A stretch of DNA of 64,000 nt from Symbiodinium natans (GCA_905221605.1 CAJNDS010000968.1:581501-645500), one strand, 5' to 3'. Shown: positions 20,699-32,099, counted from the stretch's first letter. The notes: a model not told the origin generated them from the letters alone. Program-made: numbers and translations.

Positions 20699-21317
20699 TG
20701 CTAGGCCCCAAAGCCCTGGCGGGTGGACTCGCGAACTGCGTCAAAGCCACGTACACCATGCCCAAGCGCCACGGAAGGCGCTTACTGAGTTAGGGTGTGT
20801 TCAGGTTGATATGGGCTGTGGTTTTAGGGTTTAGATTAGGGTTTAGGATTCAGGGTTTAAGGTTCTTGCACTTGGGGGTTTCGACTCGCCAGACCCCGGG
20901 GTCGTGTAGGTTCAGGGTTTAGGTTCTTTTGCCATAAGGGTTTAGGGTTTAGGGTTGACCTGTGTTGGGGTTGGGGGGCTTCGTTCAGGTAGGAGATCCA
21001 TAACTTCAAGCCCTAAGCTCTAAACACTCATACGGGTGAGCTCTCCGGATTAAGGTCCCAATTTTGGGTACCCAAAAATATTAAGGGCCGCCTTTTACGA
21101 GCAACACATTGACCATCTTCCCGAGGGCTGACCATTTGCTTTTTAGAGATCTTTAAGGGTGCTGGCCGAAACCTGTTCCAGGCTCTTCAGTCCGTTTTGG
21201 GTGTGGCTTGGGCTTCGGCCATTAAAAGAATCCTAAACCCGCCGATTGCACACTTGCTTATGATACTTTCCCCTGTAGAGATAGCAGGGCCTTTCGCCAA
21301 CCATCGCAGGGGCCTCA

Positions 21318-21357
21318 TGTAACCCTAAACCCTAAACCCTAAACCCTAAACCCTAGG
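21318..21357 (-). repeat. CCCTAAA x5 array
   Basis: Five perfect units ending in CCCTAGG. The preceding 950 bp (20830-21317) hold only scattered single TTTAGGG units and no frame worth calling. Confidence 0.92.
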
Positions 21358-21569
21358 TCAGGGCGTTCCACTGTATGCCTTTCCGTGCCTCGGGCGCTGG
21401 CATGGAGGGGGGGTATTATGGGTAATCCGACTGTGATCCACAGAGGCCAGCATGTTGCCTCAACCCTAAGCCTTAGTGGTCCTATGAGGGGCCGTCTCTC
21501 TAGGTTTTAGCCTTTAGGGTTTGAGGATCTAGGGGTTTAAGGGTTCGGGGTTCGGCTTGCGTTCGACGA

Positions 21570-21920
21570 TGCATACATATATATATATATACACATGTAG
21601 ATGCATGTGCGCACTTCCGGATCTAGTACACAAAATACCCTGGACCGCGGAATATAAGCAGCAAGCAGTAGTGATACATATGTATACTATATATATATGT
21701 GTATATGTATATATATATATGTGTGTGTGCATGTGCGCACTTCCGGGTCTAGTATATAAATACTCTGGACCGTGGAATATGAGCATCAAGCAGTACACAT
21801 ACATGTATATATATATATACATATATATATATATACATATATATATACATATATATATATATATGCGTAGTATAAATACATATATATATATATATATATC
21901 TGTATATATGCATATAGCGG
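21570..21920. repeat. AT/GT microsatellite with a two-copy 66-bp unique unit (period 126)
   Basis: The unit GCATGTGCGCACTTCCGG...GTCTAGTA...CTGGACCG.GGAATAT...CAAGCAGTA occurs at 21603-21670 and 21729-21794, separated by TATATG/TGTG repeats. The long TA/CATA blocks continue to 21905. Reading frames of 130-140 codons here are tyrosine/isoleucine microsatellite translation. A G run follows at 21935-21953. Confidence 0.9.
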
Positions 21921-22062
21921 GACAGGGGGTCAAGGGGGGGGGGGGGGGGGGGGGCAGGGTTGCGCAGGCAAAGATGTTCTAGCTGCAACTTTGGGCCCAG
22001 TGGTAAAATTTCGCCGTTTGCCACTTGACCCCAAAAAATGTTCTAGCTGCAAGTGCCCGTTT

Positions 22063-22115
22063 GGGTTTAGGGTTTAGGGTTTAGGGTTTAGGGTTTAGGG
22101 TTTAGGGTTTAGGGT
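22063..22115 (+). repeat. TTTAGGG x7 array
   Basis: Seven perfect units. The flanks on the left carry two copies of ATGTTCTAGCTGCAA-type sequence (21974 and 22039), a short direct repeat 65 bp apart. Confidence 0.95.
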
Positions 22116-22151
22116 TGTTTTTCCATATTCTATCTGCAAGGTCGGCACTAC

Positions 22152-22233
22152 ACCATCAGTCCTTAATAGGGGTTATAATAGGGGGTACTAGAATCCCGAT
22201 TAAGGTCTGCTAGTACAAGGGGGAACATCCCAA
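22152..22233. mobile_element. Family A copy, left end eroded
   Basis: Contains CAGTCCTTAATAGGGGTTAT, GGGGGTACTAGAATCCCGAT and CTAGTACAAGGGGGAACATC plus CCA. The left TTGGGATGTTCCCC terminus is missing. Confidence 0.72.
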
Positions 22234-22437
22234 GTGATGACACTATAAAAGCAAACATGAATCACAAAACACATGAACAAACATACAAAAAATGCTTTGT
22301 CTACCCCTACATGTGCTTATATATACTACACCCAAGAATATCTTAGGTCAAAAAGGGTGCCCTTTTTGTTCTAAAGGGGGTTATAAGGGACCCTCAGCCC
22401 TAAAAAAGGGAATGAGGGTCTACTCCGGGTCCTAGTA

Positions 22438-22509
22438 TATAAAAATAAATATAAATATAAATATACTTGAATATAAATATAAATACACATATGTACATAT
22501 AGAGAGCGC

Positions 22510-22550
<41 letters not shown>
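22438..22550. repeat. AAATAT microsatellite and (GA)n block
   Basis: A TAAATATAAATA repeat at 22438-22485 is followed by (GA)n at 22501-22549. Just upstream (22350-22371) the short palindrome CAAAAAGGG-TG-CCCTTTTTG is visible. Reading frames here are simple-repeat artefacts. Confidence 0.9.
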
Positions 22551-22551
<1 letters not shown>

Positions 22552-23910
22552 CCCAGCCCGCCACACTCCCAGTTATGCTCCGTTTTCAAGTGGACAGCTG
22601 GGTTTGCAGAGGGCGGGGTGCTTTAAAAATTAAGATTCCGGGGGCTTCCGGGAACCATACTGAAGTTCGCTGCGACATTCAATGTTACAATATTGAGCCT
22701 CCACCTTCGAGCCCGGATCGGGATTCCGGTTTAGGGTTTAGGGTTTGGTCTCCGGTTTTCCGGGGAAAGTCGAAGTTCAATTTTTGGATGCACCCAAGAT
22801 TCAAGATTCTCAAGTCAAGGTTTCAGGGAAAGTTTGGATCTCGAATCTTGGATCCCAGAAAATCTTCCAAAAATTCGGCATCAGAAAAGTGGACTTCAAC
22901 AACAGGGTTTGCCTAAAAGCGATAGACTCAGGCCTGCCCTTGAGAATCTAACTAGAACGTATAGGAACTGTAGTACCATGATTTGTCCCCTTCGTGTGAA
23001 GTGTTAGGTTCCCGTATCAACCCCATTACCCAGAGCCTAACATAAACACCAAACCCTAAAGAGGCGCGAGCCGCGGGCGCAGCGAGCCAACGGCGAGCGA
23101 TACCGCGTGGCGACAGGGTTTCCGGGTTTAGGGTTTAGGGCTGTGACAGGCTTCCCGAAAGCTAATTCCCCCACATCCCAGGCTTTTAGCACCTGAGTCT
23201 GTGGTTCCTGCCTCTGGACATCCCCGTGAAAGACCTCGCCATCAGGAGCCTCCCCTGACAACGCCTATTGAAAGGCCCCCCCACCTCCCTGCAAAGGGAC
23301 CTCCCTGTAAGGTCAGTCTGTTCGGTCTTAGAGTCTTGAATTTTCTTGAGCCACCCGAAAAATTTTCTGATGAGGGACCTTTATACAAAATGTAAGCGCT
23401 ACCTAAAAGGAGCTTAAAACTAGAACTATAAGGACAAAATTAAGAATCAAGATCAGCCCCCCCCCCCCTTTAGGGAGTCGGAGAACCTTCGGCAGGCAAA
23501 CCAAACTTAAACCCTGAACAACAGCGAGTGACACCTAACTGACTCGTCGTCTGATTTTTTCGGGTGTTACAAGTATTCCCCCTTGCAAGCTTGCAACACA
23601 AGTAAGTGCTTAGGTTTCCGTGGAACCCAGATTGTCATAGCGATTAGCGCACCATCAACACCGAATTAGCTCTAAGCCCCGCTTAATCGAGGGTCTATAG
23701 TTAAGGCTTATAGGGCATAGGTTAGTGCAGGCTCACCGCATTGCGTCTAGGGTTCATGGTTTAAAGGCGCATGCTAAGGGCTCCTCCGCCTGATATAGAA
23801 AATCACCAAAAGTTCCCTACTGGGAGGTTCATGTGCACCTAACCCCTAAAATTCGAAGGATCAATTTCCAGAGCTGAACCAGTTTTCTAAAATAGAATTT
23901 CAGCTGGCGC

Positions 23911-24049
23911 CCATTCATGTTCTTCAGAAAGCCGGAGAGCTATTGACGCAATCTTTGAACTGACCATTTCAACTGGCGTTCATTATCGTCCATTCATGTT
24001 CTTCAGAAAGCCGGATAGCTATTTGACGTAATCTTTGAACTGACCATAC
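23911..24049 (+). repeat. Two-copy tandem repeat, period 79 bp
   Basis: CATTCATGTTCTTCAGAAAG begins at 23912 and again at 23991. Each copy continues CCGGA, AGCTATT, GACG and AATCTTTGAACTGACCAT with few differences. AT-rich compared with neighbours. Confidence 0.88.
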
Positions 24050-24115
24050 ACTATACTTATAACTGGTTATAGCCTTGCTTGGGGTACTTATAACCCCGCT
24101 TATAACAACCCATGA
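24050..24115. mobile_element. Possible family F fragment
   Basis: ACTTATAACTGGTTATAGCC, GTACTTATAACCCCGCTTAT and ACCCATGAAC resemble the ACTTATAAC and CATGGGT blocks of family F. A clean terminus is absent because the poly-G block follows at once. Confidence 0.4.
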
Positions 24116-24133
24116 ACATCTTTTAAAGCTTCA

Positions 24134-24257
24134 GGGGGGGGGGGGGGGGGGGGAGGGGGGGGGGGGGAGGGGGGGGGGGGGGGGGGGGGAGGGGGGGGGG
24201 GAGGGGGGGGGGGAGGGGGGGGGGGGAGGGGGGGGGGGCGGGGGGGGGGGGGGGGGG
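24134..24257 (+). repeat. 124-bp near-pure G block
   Basis: Long G runs separated by single A bases (seven of them) and one C near 24239. Such G density on one strand is a strong quadruplex candidate. It is also a known source of sequencing length error, so the exact length should be treated with caution. Confidence 0.95.
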
Positions 24258-24333
24258 TGAATTCAGAATGGATGGGCTCCTCGGGTGAATCCTTCCGGGT
24301 ATGAGAGACGAAGCCCTGAAGGGTTGAAGGGTT

Positions 24334-24425
24334 GAGGTTTAGCGTTTAGGGTTTAGGGTTTTAGATTTAGGGTTTAGGGTTTAGATTTTTGGGTTTAGGT
24401 TTTAGGGTTTTAGGGTTTAGGGTTC
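24334..24425 (+). repeat. TTTAGGG tract with TTTTAGGG and TTTAGAT variants
   Basis: About twelve units, several lengthened to TTTTAGGG or altered to TTTAGATT. An overlapping 110-codon minus frame starting beside it (24424-24756) has an ordinary composition but no motif I recognise. Confidence 0.88.
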
Positions 24426-24927
24426 AGTTTATTGGCTGTATGCAAATAATGAAGGACAGCCGGCACGAAGCGATGGGCGAATCCGAGTCATCGCTCGCAT
24501 CGCTTCCTAGCAAGTGACAAATACTGATACTCTCTACACACACTTGTCGAATCACATTCCAGCAGTAATCTGTCTGGAGAGCTTCGTGATGCCGCGCGGT
24601 GTTGAAGGGTTCTAAGAAGGAAAAAAACGGTGACACTGAGCTGCGGCATGAGGCATTGCAAATGCTTGTGGTTTGTAAGGGGAAGTATAGGTGATTCTTA
24701 GCTATACTTTCTTGGGTTTTTGGACCCTTTGCCGCGGTTTTTTTGTCTTTCCGCAATAGGTTTTAGTGGATCCCGAGAAACCGGGAAAAGAACGGCGGAT
24801 AGCTGACGGGGGAGCATGTGTAGGCGCGCATATGCATCTATGTACCGTTTAGCGTGCAACATATAAGAGTCCAACATGCGAAACATTTAAGAAACACTAT
24901 GGAATATGGAATGCTATACGCATACAC

Positions 24928-25048
24928 CCGCGTATATATATATATATATATGCATATATATATATATATATATATACATACATCTACAGGTATGCGTGAA
25001 TATGTATATGGTCCTAGCCCTAAACCCTAAACCCTAAACCCCTAGTTT
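24928..25048. repeat. (TA)n block followed by CCCTAAA x3-4
   Basis: TATATA repeats at 24934-24976 with a central GC, then TATACATA, then CCCTAAA units at 25018-25044. Confidence 0.9.
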
Positions 25049-25360
25049 CATAAGGCAAACCTTGTTCTAAGCCCCCTGTGGATCGGATATTTGCATCACT
25101 CCAGGGAACACCCTCAGGCACTGTGGCCCCAGGGTGCTTTTGAGATATCGGAGCACCCGCCAAGCAGCCCTAAACCCCAAATAAACTCTAATCCCTAAAC
25201 CCTAAACTCTAAACCCTAAAACCCTACCAAATTCCTGCGCACTTCTGTCGTTCAGCCATCTTGCGGGGATCGGGTGGAAGGCGTTGCAGCTTGCAGCCCT
25301 TGAAGCCTCCAACCTCCTCATCAAACTACCAAGGTCTGCCCTTTGCTCAAGTCTGAGCGT

Positions 25361-25441
25361 AGTTGTCCAGTAACCACCTTTGGGATTAGAAGGGGATTCT
25401 ATTACGCCAAAAAGGTTAAAAGGTTACATACTCTACTACTA
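25361..25441 (+). mobile_element. Family B element
   Basis: Starts AGTTGTCCAGTAACCACCTT and contains AGAAGGGGATTCTATTACGC and AAAAAGGTTAAAAGGTTACA, then TACTCTACTACTA. It lacks the AACTAAAGGTTAACC block, so it is shorter than the full 95-bp form. Confidence 0.75.
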
Positions 25442-25979
25442 GGTGAGGCTGACCCTATAAACCCTATAGGGTTGAGCCCAATCAGTTTTTGACTTCAGTT
25501 GGTTCAACAACCCCCAGCCTTGGCAAACCCTTCAGGTGTCTGTCTGTCCGTCTTTGTCTTTCATATCTCCTTCTTTCTGTCTTTCTTTCTTTCAAGGGGC
25601 TAGGAGCTCAGGCCCGATTGCCGTCGCCCTGTGCAGGGCACATGCCCGGACTGTACACTTTCGCATCTGTCTCTGTCTCTTTGTCTCTCTGTCTCTCTCT
25701 CTCTCTCGCCCTCCCTCCTTCCTACAGAATACGAACCCGATGCTAAACCAGCTAAACGGGAACCCTTGTCAGGGCTCTCTGCAGCCTAATTAAACCCTAC
25801 CCCACAATCCCCAGATACAGCCCCTCAGCCCTAAACCCTGCTTGCATCCAGGCCTCGTGGCGAATGCCGGAACCTGAAAAATCTTACTGCGCGCCTCAAT
25901 CCCAATACCCTACGAACCCTAATTCCCGAAAGCTTTGAACCCGGCCGAAGCCGCACAACCCCAAACCCAGTACCCGAAG

Positions 25980-26240
25980 CCCGAAGGCCCTCTACCCTAT
26001 ACCCTAAACCCCATACCCCCCAAAACCTTTTGACCCCTAAACCCTAAACCCTAAACCCTAAACCCTAAGTAAGCCCTTACCGGGGGTGCTGGCACAGGCT
26101 CGCTTGTCTGCGGTGGCGGCTCGGAGCCAGCCATGGGAAGTCGGAGGCTCTTCTTGTGCAGCCCGGAGGTTCGGGGCTTTTGGGGTTTAGGGTTTTGGGT
26201 TTAGGGTTTAGGGTTAGGGTTTAGGGTTTATGTAGGGGTG
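25980..26240. repeat. CCCTAAA and TTTAGGG tracts around a 115-bp spacer
   Basis: CCCTATA/CCCTAAA/CCCCATA units at 25990-26068 with a perfect end run (26036-26068), then a spacer to 26183, then TTTGGGG/TTTAGGG units to about 26231. This is a looser version of the bracketed cassettes. Confidence 0.75.
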
Positions 26241-26452
26241 TTTAAGTATTTGGGGTAGGGACCAGGGGGTGGTCTTCCGTGTGTCGGTTCGGCTAGGACG
26301 GGTTCGTCAGCCTGGAACATCAATCTGCCCATGCAACTTCCCAAGCAGCGCGCTGCTCCAAGACCTTCTTGCTTCCAGGTCGCGCCGACTTCCCCAATTC
26401 TTCAGAACAAGACCCTGCACTAAGTGTTTTCGCGAGCTCTATACCTCCCTGA

Positions 26453-26562
26453 CCCTAAACCCTAAACCCTAAACCCTAAACCCTAAACCCTAAACCCTAA
26501 ACCCTAAACCCTAAACCCTAAACCCTAAACCCTAAACCCTAAACCCTAAACCCTAAACCCTA
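26453..26562 (-). repeat. CCCTAAA x15 perfect array
   Basis: 110 bases of perfect CCCTAAA. The following 26563-27111 contains a 76-codon plus frame without recognised motif and no other repeat. Confidence 0.97.
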
Positions 26563-27111
26563 CTCAGCATGTATAGGGTTGATAGGGTGGGGCTTCGCAG
26601 GGCTTAGGAATTATAGGAAGGCTCCCACAAACACTGTGGCTTGGATCCCCTTCTGCCCGGCAGCGTTCGTTTTGAGGAAGTCTTCAACCACAGACTTCTG
26701 GCTGCCACAGCCATCGATACCCCTCCGCTATTCAGGGATGCCGGGTCAGGCGCGAAGTTTGAGCCTCAAGAAAACTGAGCTTGGGCTAGAGGCTGGTTTC
26801 AGGGTTTAGGACTCACAGAGTTTGGAGACGTCCTCAACCCTCAACCCTTCAACCCAATTGGACTTAGGATTGTGAACGCTCTAAGGGATCGACTTGGGGC
26901 GCTAGGACGGTTGTTCATTCAGGGTTCAGGAGGGTCGCCAGGCTTGGGCAGCGTTGAATCTGAATTTCTGAAAATTGGAATGATGCAAAGCGACTACGAC
27001 AAGCTGTGCCCTGTATGCTAGGCAATGTAACACTTCGCCGCGGGGTCCTTCGCCGGGAGGCCAAGTACACGAGCGTTGCGTGGATCAGGGAACTTCGAGC
27101 CGGTGGTGTGA

Positions 27112-27387
27112 GGGTTTAGGGTTTAGGGTTTAGGGTTTAGGGTTTAGGGTTTAGGGTTTAGGGTTTAGGGTTTAGGGCTTAGGAGTTGCAAGCTACAACG
27201 CGATGAGACGGCCTTAGAAGGAGGCGAAGGCCCCCCTCAATAAATGCGGCAGCGCGGGCCGTGGCTCCGCGACGGCTCCCAACACGAACCCTGGTTAGAG
27301 TCACCCAAATTTAGGGTTTAGGGTTTAGGGTTTAGGGTTTAGGGTTTAGGGTTTAGGGTTTAGGGTTTAGGGTTTAGGGTTTAGGGT
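27112..27387 (+). repeat. Two TTTAGGG arrays in direct orientation, 128-bp spacer
   Basis: Nine or ten units at 27112-27181 and eleven at 27310-27387, same strand. The spacer is GC-rich and single-copy, and its length falls in the range of the cassette inserts. Confidence 0.96.
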
Positions 27388-27613
27388 AATACATCCTCTT
27401 CCTTACAATACAAACCCTACGTCCCTACTACGTTCGTCCCCGAAATCCCAGGTTGCAGCAAGAACCACAGCTCGGGTGTCCGCCGCCGCCGGGTCGGCTT
27501 GCGAGCGGACACTCCGCTTGCTGGTGCTGTTTCAGGGGTGAAGAGTAAAATCTAGAGGCTCGGGTTGATGGCTTTGCGTGGTGCTGGGAGATATGGGTGC
27601 TGGTAATGCAGCT

Positions 27614-27614
<1 letters not shown>

Positions 27615-27670
<56 letters not shown>

Positions 27671-28157
27671 TGTGTGGTGTGTGTGTGGTGTGTGTGTGTG
27701 TGTGTGTGTGTGTTTGCGTTTGCGTTTGCGTTTGCGTTTGCGTTTGCGTTTGCGTTTGCGTTTGCGTTTGCGTTTGCGTTTGCGTTTGCGTTTGCGTTTG
27801 CGTTTGCGTTTGCGTTTGGGTTTGTGTTTGTGTTTGTGGTTGTGTTTGTGGTTGTGGTTGTGTTTGTGTTTGTGTGTGTGTGTGTCTCTGTGTGTGTGTG
27901 TGTGTGTGTGTGTGTTTGGGTTTGCGTTTGCGTTTGCGTTTGCGTTTGGGTTTGGGTTTGTGTTTGTGTTTGTGTTTGTGGTTGTGGTTGTGTTTGTGTT
28001 TGTGTTTGTGTTTGTGTGTGTGTGTGTGTGTCTGTGTCTGTGTCTGTGTCTGTGTCTGTGTCTGTGTCTGTGTCTGTGTCTGTGTCTGTGTGTGTGTGTG
28101 TGTGTGTGTCTGTGTGTGTCTGTGTCTGTGTCTGTGTCTGTGTCTGGGTCTGTCTGT

Positions 28158-28202
<45 letters not shown>

Positions 28203-28520
28203 GGTGGGTGGGTGTGTGTGTGTGTGTGTGCTCGTAAGTAAGTAAGTATGTACGTATGTATGTATGTATGTATGCACACAGAGGTATGTATATATTTCGT
28301 TGTGTATTTGTGTATTTGCTATGTATATATATATATAAATGTATGTAGATAGATAAATATTATAACATATACATGTATATATAATATATATATATAGATA
28401 TATAACACATACTGTTAAATATCTGCATATGTTATATGTATGTATGTATGCAGGCATGTATGTATGTGTGTATGTATGTATGCATGCATGTATCGCTGTT
28501 TCGGTGGCCCAGCCAGTCAC
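27615..28520 (+). repeat. Composite microsatellite of GT, TTTGCG, TTTGTG, TCTGTG, GGTG and GTAT blocks
   Basis: Blocks follow in order: (GT)n with GTGGT interruptions, TTTGCG x17 (27713-27814), TTTGGG/TTTGTG/GGTTGTG, (GT)n, TTTGGG/TTTGCG again (from 27915), TTTGTG, (GT)n, TCTGTG x10 (28031-28090), (GT)n, GGTG units (28190-28213), (GT)n, then GTAT/TATA repeats to about 28490. All six frames stay open for 200-320 codons because the units lack stops. None is a credible protein. Confidence 0.97.
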
Positions 28521-28612
28521 CTACTAAATAAGCTTTCGTGCTTAATGGGGTCTATCAGGAACCCTATCCCTCAACCCTAAGTAGCAATGGGAATAAGGGC
28601 AACCGCGCCCCC

Positions 28613-28680
28613 AAACCCTAAACCCTAAAACCTAACCCCTAAACCCTAAATCCTTAAAACCCTAAATCCTTGAAACCCTG
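28613..28680 (-). repeat. Degenerate CCCTAAA tract
   Basis: CCCTAAA with CCCTAAAA, CCTAACCC and CCCTAAATCCTTAAAA variants. Beyond it, 28731-28931 has a 66-codon plus frame with no support beyond length. Confidence 0.8.
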
Positions 28681-29057
28681 AAGATGGCGGGTATTCACTC
28701 CCGAAGCACCAGCAAGCCTGCGCAGCTCTCGTGGAGCGCAGGCCAGGTGGCCAGAGAGAAAAGGCCCCCGAAATGCAGCTTTCGATTTTGCTTGCGGGTG
28801 TTTACGGCTTGGGATGCGTTCATGGTTTGGGATTATTCTGGGGTAGCGTAGACCTGAAAAATGGGATCCCTTACAAATTCTTGGTTAGGTTGGCGCTAGA
28901 GTGGAGAACTCAAGAAGAGCGCGCAACTTAAATCCACATGTTCTTATCATAAGGCCGTCGTGTTGTTGAAGGGCATACACAGGGCATGACGGCAGATTAC
29001 AAGGTCCATGAAGATGTTTTGGGACCCTTGGCCTGAAGTTAACATCAGCTTTCAAGC

Positions 29058-29377
29058 CCCTAAACCCTAAACCCTAAACCCTAAACCCTAAACCCTAAAC
29101 CCTAAACCCTAAGCCTCTTCAAGCCCAAGCTGCCAAAAGGTGTGCCCTTAGGACCGGCGTGTTCTGTTCAGGGCAAGCTCTGTGGAGGGGTTACAAAGGG
29201 TTCAGGGTCCTCGTCAACCCGAACCGCATGTGAACCAAAAAGAGGGTTTAGGGTTTAGGGTTTAGGGTTTAGGGTTTAGGGTTTAGGGTTTAGGGTTTAG
29301 GGTTTAGGGTTTAGGGTTTAGGGTTTAGGGTTTAGGGTTTAGGGTTTAGGGTTTAGGGTTTAGGGTTTAGGGTTTAG
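29058..29377. repeat. Telomere-bracketed cassette 6 (131-bp insert) with the longest TTTAGGG array
   Basis: CCCTAAA array 29058-29112 (about 8 units), a 131-bp insert, then about 19 perfect TTTAGGG units at 29244-29377. The right array is the longest perfect telomere-type array in the window. Confidence 0.93.
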
Positions 29378-29896
29378 AGCTCCTACATTTTCTGACTCTT
29401 GGAGCCTTCCCCCGCGGCGCCCGGGTCGCGAGTCTAATTACGCCTTACAGCCGCTCTAGGGTGACTGCCCCGAACCTCCCCATGGCTCCACATCGATTCA
29501 GAGCATCCTAGGGTTGTCTTCGGCATGTACCTGACAACACAAAGCTAGTTCAGGGTTTGTCGGAGGTTTCTGGCTATGTATAAAACTCGCCTCTGGCTTC
29601 CTCTCGCTTCCTCGCCTGACCCCAGAGTCCAGAGATAGAAGAACCCAACAGAAAATCCGGCCACACCAGACCGGACTTTAAGGTCTTGTTTTCACGCATT
29701 TTCCCTAAAAACCTTGTTCATGGACCCTAAGCCTGGAGGAAGTTCGGGGACGTCCCCTGTCAGAGGCCAGTGCTGATACCCATTGCGGAATATTCCTCGG
29801 CTGCGGGCAAGCCCTCTACCAGGGCGATTAGGGTATGACAATCCCCATAAACATCCCATAACGGGGCCCTTTGAGGGCATATAGGGTCAAAGTATG

Positions 29897-29975
29897 CTTG
29901 GAGGTTCATGGGTACTTAGAAGTAGGGTTATAAGTAGGGCAGCTATGCTTCTAACCTTAGCTAGGAGGGCACTTT
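29897..29975 (+). mobile_element. Family F element
   Basis: CTTGGAGGTTCATGGGTACT then AGTAGGGTTATAAGTAGGGC and AGCTATGCTTCTAACC. It parallels 49288-49400 and 57446-57552. Its right end is not clear. Confidence 0.6.
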
Positions 29976-30427
29976 AAACTCTACCTTCCAGCACCCACGA
30001 ACCCTGAAGTGCACCTCCGTTGCAAATCCACAGAGCCCTTCCGCCCCAGCGCCCCTACACTTCTCTGAGCCCCTCTCAGCCAAGCAGTTGCTAGGGTTTA
30101 GGGTTCAGGGTTTGGGTTTCGGGTTTGAGTTCTGCAGTGCCTGTGGTGACGAAGAAGTCCCCTCCGGGGCTTCCCCCCCTGAAGAACCTCCACGCCCTCT
30201 TGTAGTTTCCCTTTTTGGGGGACCGAAGGCCATCATGCAAGTACGTAACTCGAGTAGCCAAAACACACAAAAAAAAAACACGCAAAAAAGGAACCACAAT
30301 CTGGAGTGGAGGGAACCCTGGGTTGGTGTGAGGCTCCAACTTACACCCCCCCCCCAAGGAAGAAACCCCCAATATCCCCCACCCCCAAGAAGCTAACCTC
30401 TCAAGAGCCTATCTCCATGGCCACACC

Positions 30428-30529
30428 TTGGGATGCTCCCCCTTACACTAAGAGACCTTAATAGGGACTATGGTACCCCAATTCTAATCCCTATAAAGGA
30501 CTGCTAGGATTAAGGGGGGAACATCCCAA
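30428..30529. mobile_element. Family A element, complete copy
   Basis: Termini TTGGGATGCTCCCCCTTACA and GGGGGGAACATCCCAA. Inner blocks GACCTTAATAGGGACTATGG and TCCCTATAAAGGACTGCTAG pair with each other. Length 102 bp. CCCTAAA units start a few bases after its right end. Confidence 0.82.
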
Positions 30530-30904
30530 GCCCTAAACCCTAAACCCTAAATCCCAAGCCCACCCCTGTGTACCATCCAAACCACAGCCTGCCGAGCTGG
30601 TGCTCAAGATCCCGGATTCTGCTCTGTGCACTGCGTGGTGGACAAAGTTGTCCTTCGACTGGGCTCTGATCATCCCTCTCTCCCTAAACCCTAAACCTAA
30701 ACTCTAATTCTCCAATTGGCCCAAAGTAGGTATTAGTTATAGACTTTAGACCCAATGTAGGTATTATTTGTACACTTGGGAGCCCTAGTAGGGCTTGACA
30801 GAACATGGGCGTTGAGATAGCTGAAGGCGCATTGCAACCCTGTAACCCTAAGCCGTTTCTTCTCCTAAGCTGGACAGCCCCGTATATGCAGACGTCACAA
30901 ATCA

Positions 30905-31060
30905 TTGCTTGTATCTATCTATATCTATATCTATGTCTATATCTATTTCTATAAATATATGATATGATATTTAACATGCATATATGTATATATCTGTTTA
31001 TACTTTTCTTTATTGTATACACACACACAGACATATACAAAAATATACATATACACATGC
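30905..31060. repeat. TATC/TATG-rich microsatellite region
   Basis: TATCTATATCTATATC-type repeats at 30910-30955 and CA/TA-rich sequence to about 31055. Tyrosine- and histidine-rich short frames across it are compositional. Confidence 0.85.
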
Positions 31061-31391
31061 GAAATTTACGTCTGCAAACATATATGCGCATGTCTTGCCA
31101 CACAGACAATGTGCAAAGCGATCGAGAGAGAGTTGCTTGTCCATCCCCCTCCCGGACTCATCCTCCAGCCCTTTGGCGCACTTTTGGCCTACTATTTGCC
31201 TAAGAACCCCCTAAAACCTGGATGTTCTTGTCCTATAACGGCATTACAGGGATTGCTGTCTTAATTTGTTTCATTTTTTTAGAGCGGGAGGAAGAGGTTG
31301 TGCAGATAGTAGATAACTGCAGCACATGTTCACTGTTCACATATCCCCGCTTTGCATCCTCCCAGCAGTCACCAGCCCCCAAGACCTGAAG

Positions 31392-31440
31392 AGTTTAGGG
31401 CTTAGGGTTCAACCTCAAACTAAACCCTAAACCCTAAACA
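31392..31440. repeat. Adjacent opposite telomere units (TTTAGGG then CCCTAAA)
   Basis: GTTTAGGGCTTAGGG is followed within about 15 bases by CTAAACCCTAAACCCTAAAC. This is a compact head-to-head junction. A similar one occurs at 44689-44727. Confidence 0.8.
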
Positions 31441-31594
31441 TCCGCCAACCCCTGAACCCTGTTTTTGTTTCTTTTGCAACTGGACCTCACGTGCCGTACG
31501 GTCTTTAGCAGGAGCTGGGAAGGGAGAAAAAACAGTGCCCTAATCCTAAACCCTAAACCCCCCCCTGAAAACCCGTGCACGAGGGGCCATAGCT

Positions 31595-31803
31595 GTACTA
31601 TATATGTATATATATATATATATACAGAGCCCGCTAAACTTTACCCGCGAAGCCCCCAAAAGAAGTGTCGAGCCGGCGGTCGTCCCGGGCATGGCAGGGA
31701 AGAGGACCGGCGCAATGGAGACCTGCTGCCTCAAATCCCCCAAGCATCCCTGTAAAGCCAGTGGTTTAGGGTTTAGGGTTTAGGGTTTAGGGTTTAGGGT
31801 GTA
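31595..31803. repeat. (TA)n block, then TTTAGGG x5 array
   Basis: TATATGTATATA repeats at 31600-31624 and TTTAGGG units at 31763-31800. The intervening 140 bp are unique. Confidence 0.9.
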
Positions 31804-32099
31804 GGGTAGCACCCTTCTTGAAGCATGGACTGAGCGGCCCAAGCACATCTGAAGAGGCTCTTGCAAGGAGAGCGGGCCCATCCCAACAAGAATTCGCACA
31901 ATAAGACGGCACCCTCAACCCTAAACCCTTTTGCATCCAAACCCTCAGTGAGCATAGCAAGGAGGCTCTGAGGTTTAGGAGGTGCAGTGCAAACTCTATG
32001 CTCTGGGCAGCTGTGTGAAGCTTTGAAGGCAGACTGGATGTGGGAGGTTTAGCGTTTCGACTCTCACACTGGCGCACACGCTGGCGAGGCTGCGGACAA

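Noticed and set aside
27428-28520. Open frames of 208-322 codons on both strands
   Set aside because: They lie in the composite GT/TTTGCG/TCTGTG microsatellite. The repeats contain no stop in several frames, and the products are pure Cys-Val, Phe-Ala or His-Thr repeats.
26453-29377. Centromere or subtelomere assignment
   Set aside because: Long telomere-type arrays cluster here, but there is no monomeric satellite array and similar arrays occur throughout, so no chromosomal position can be inferred.
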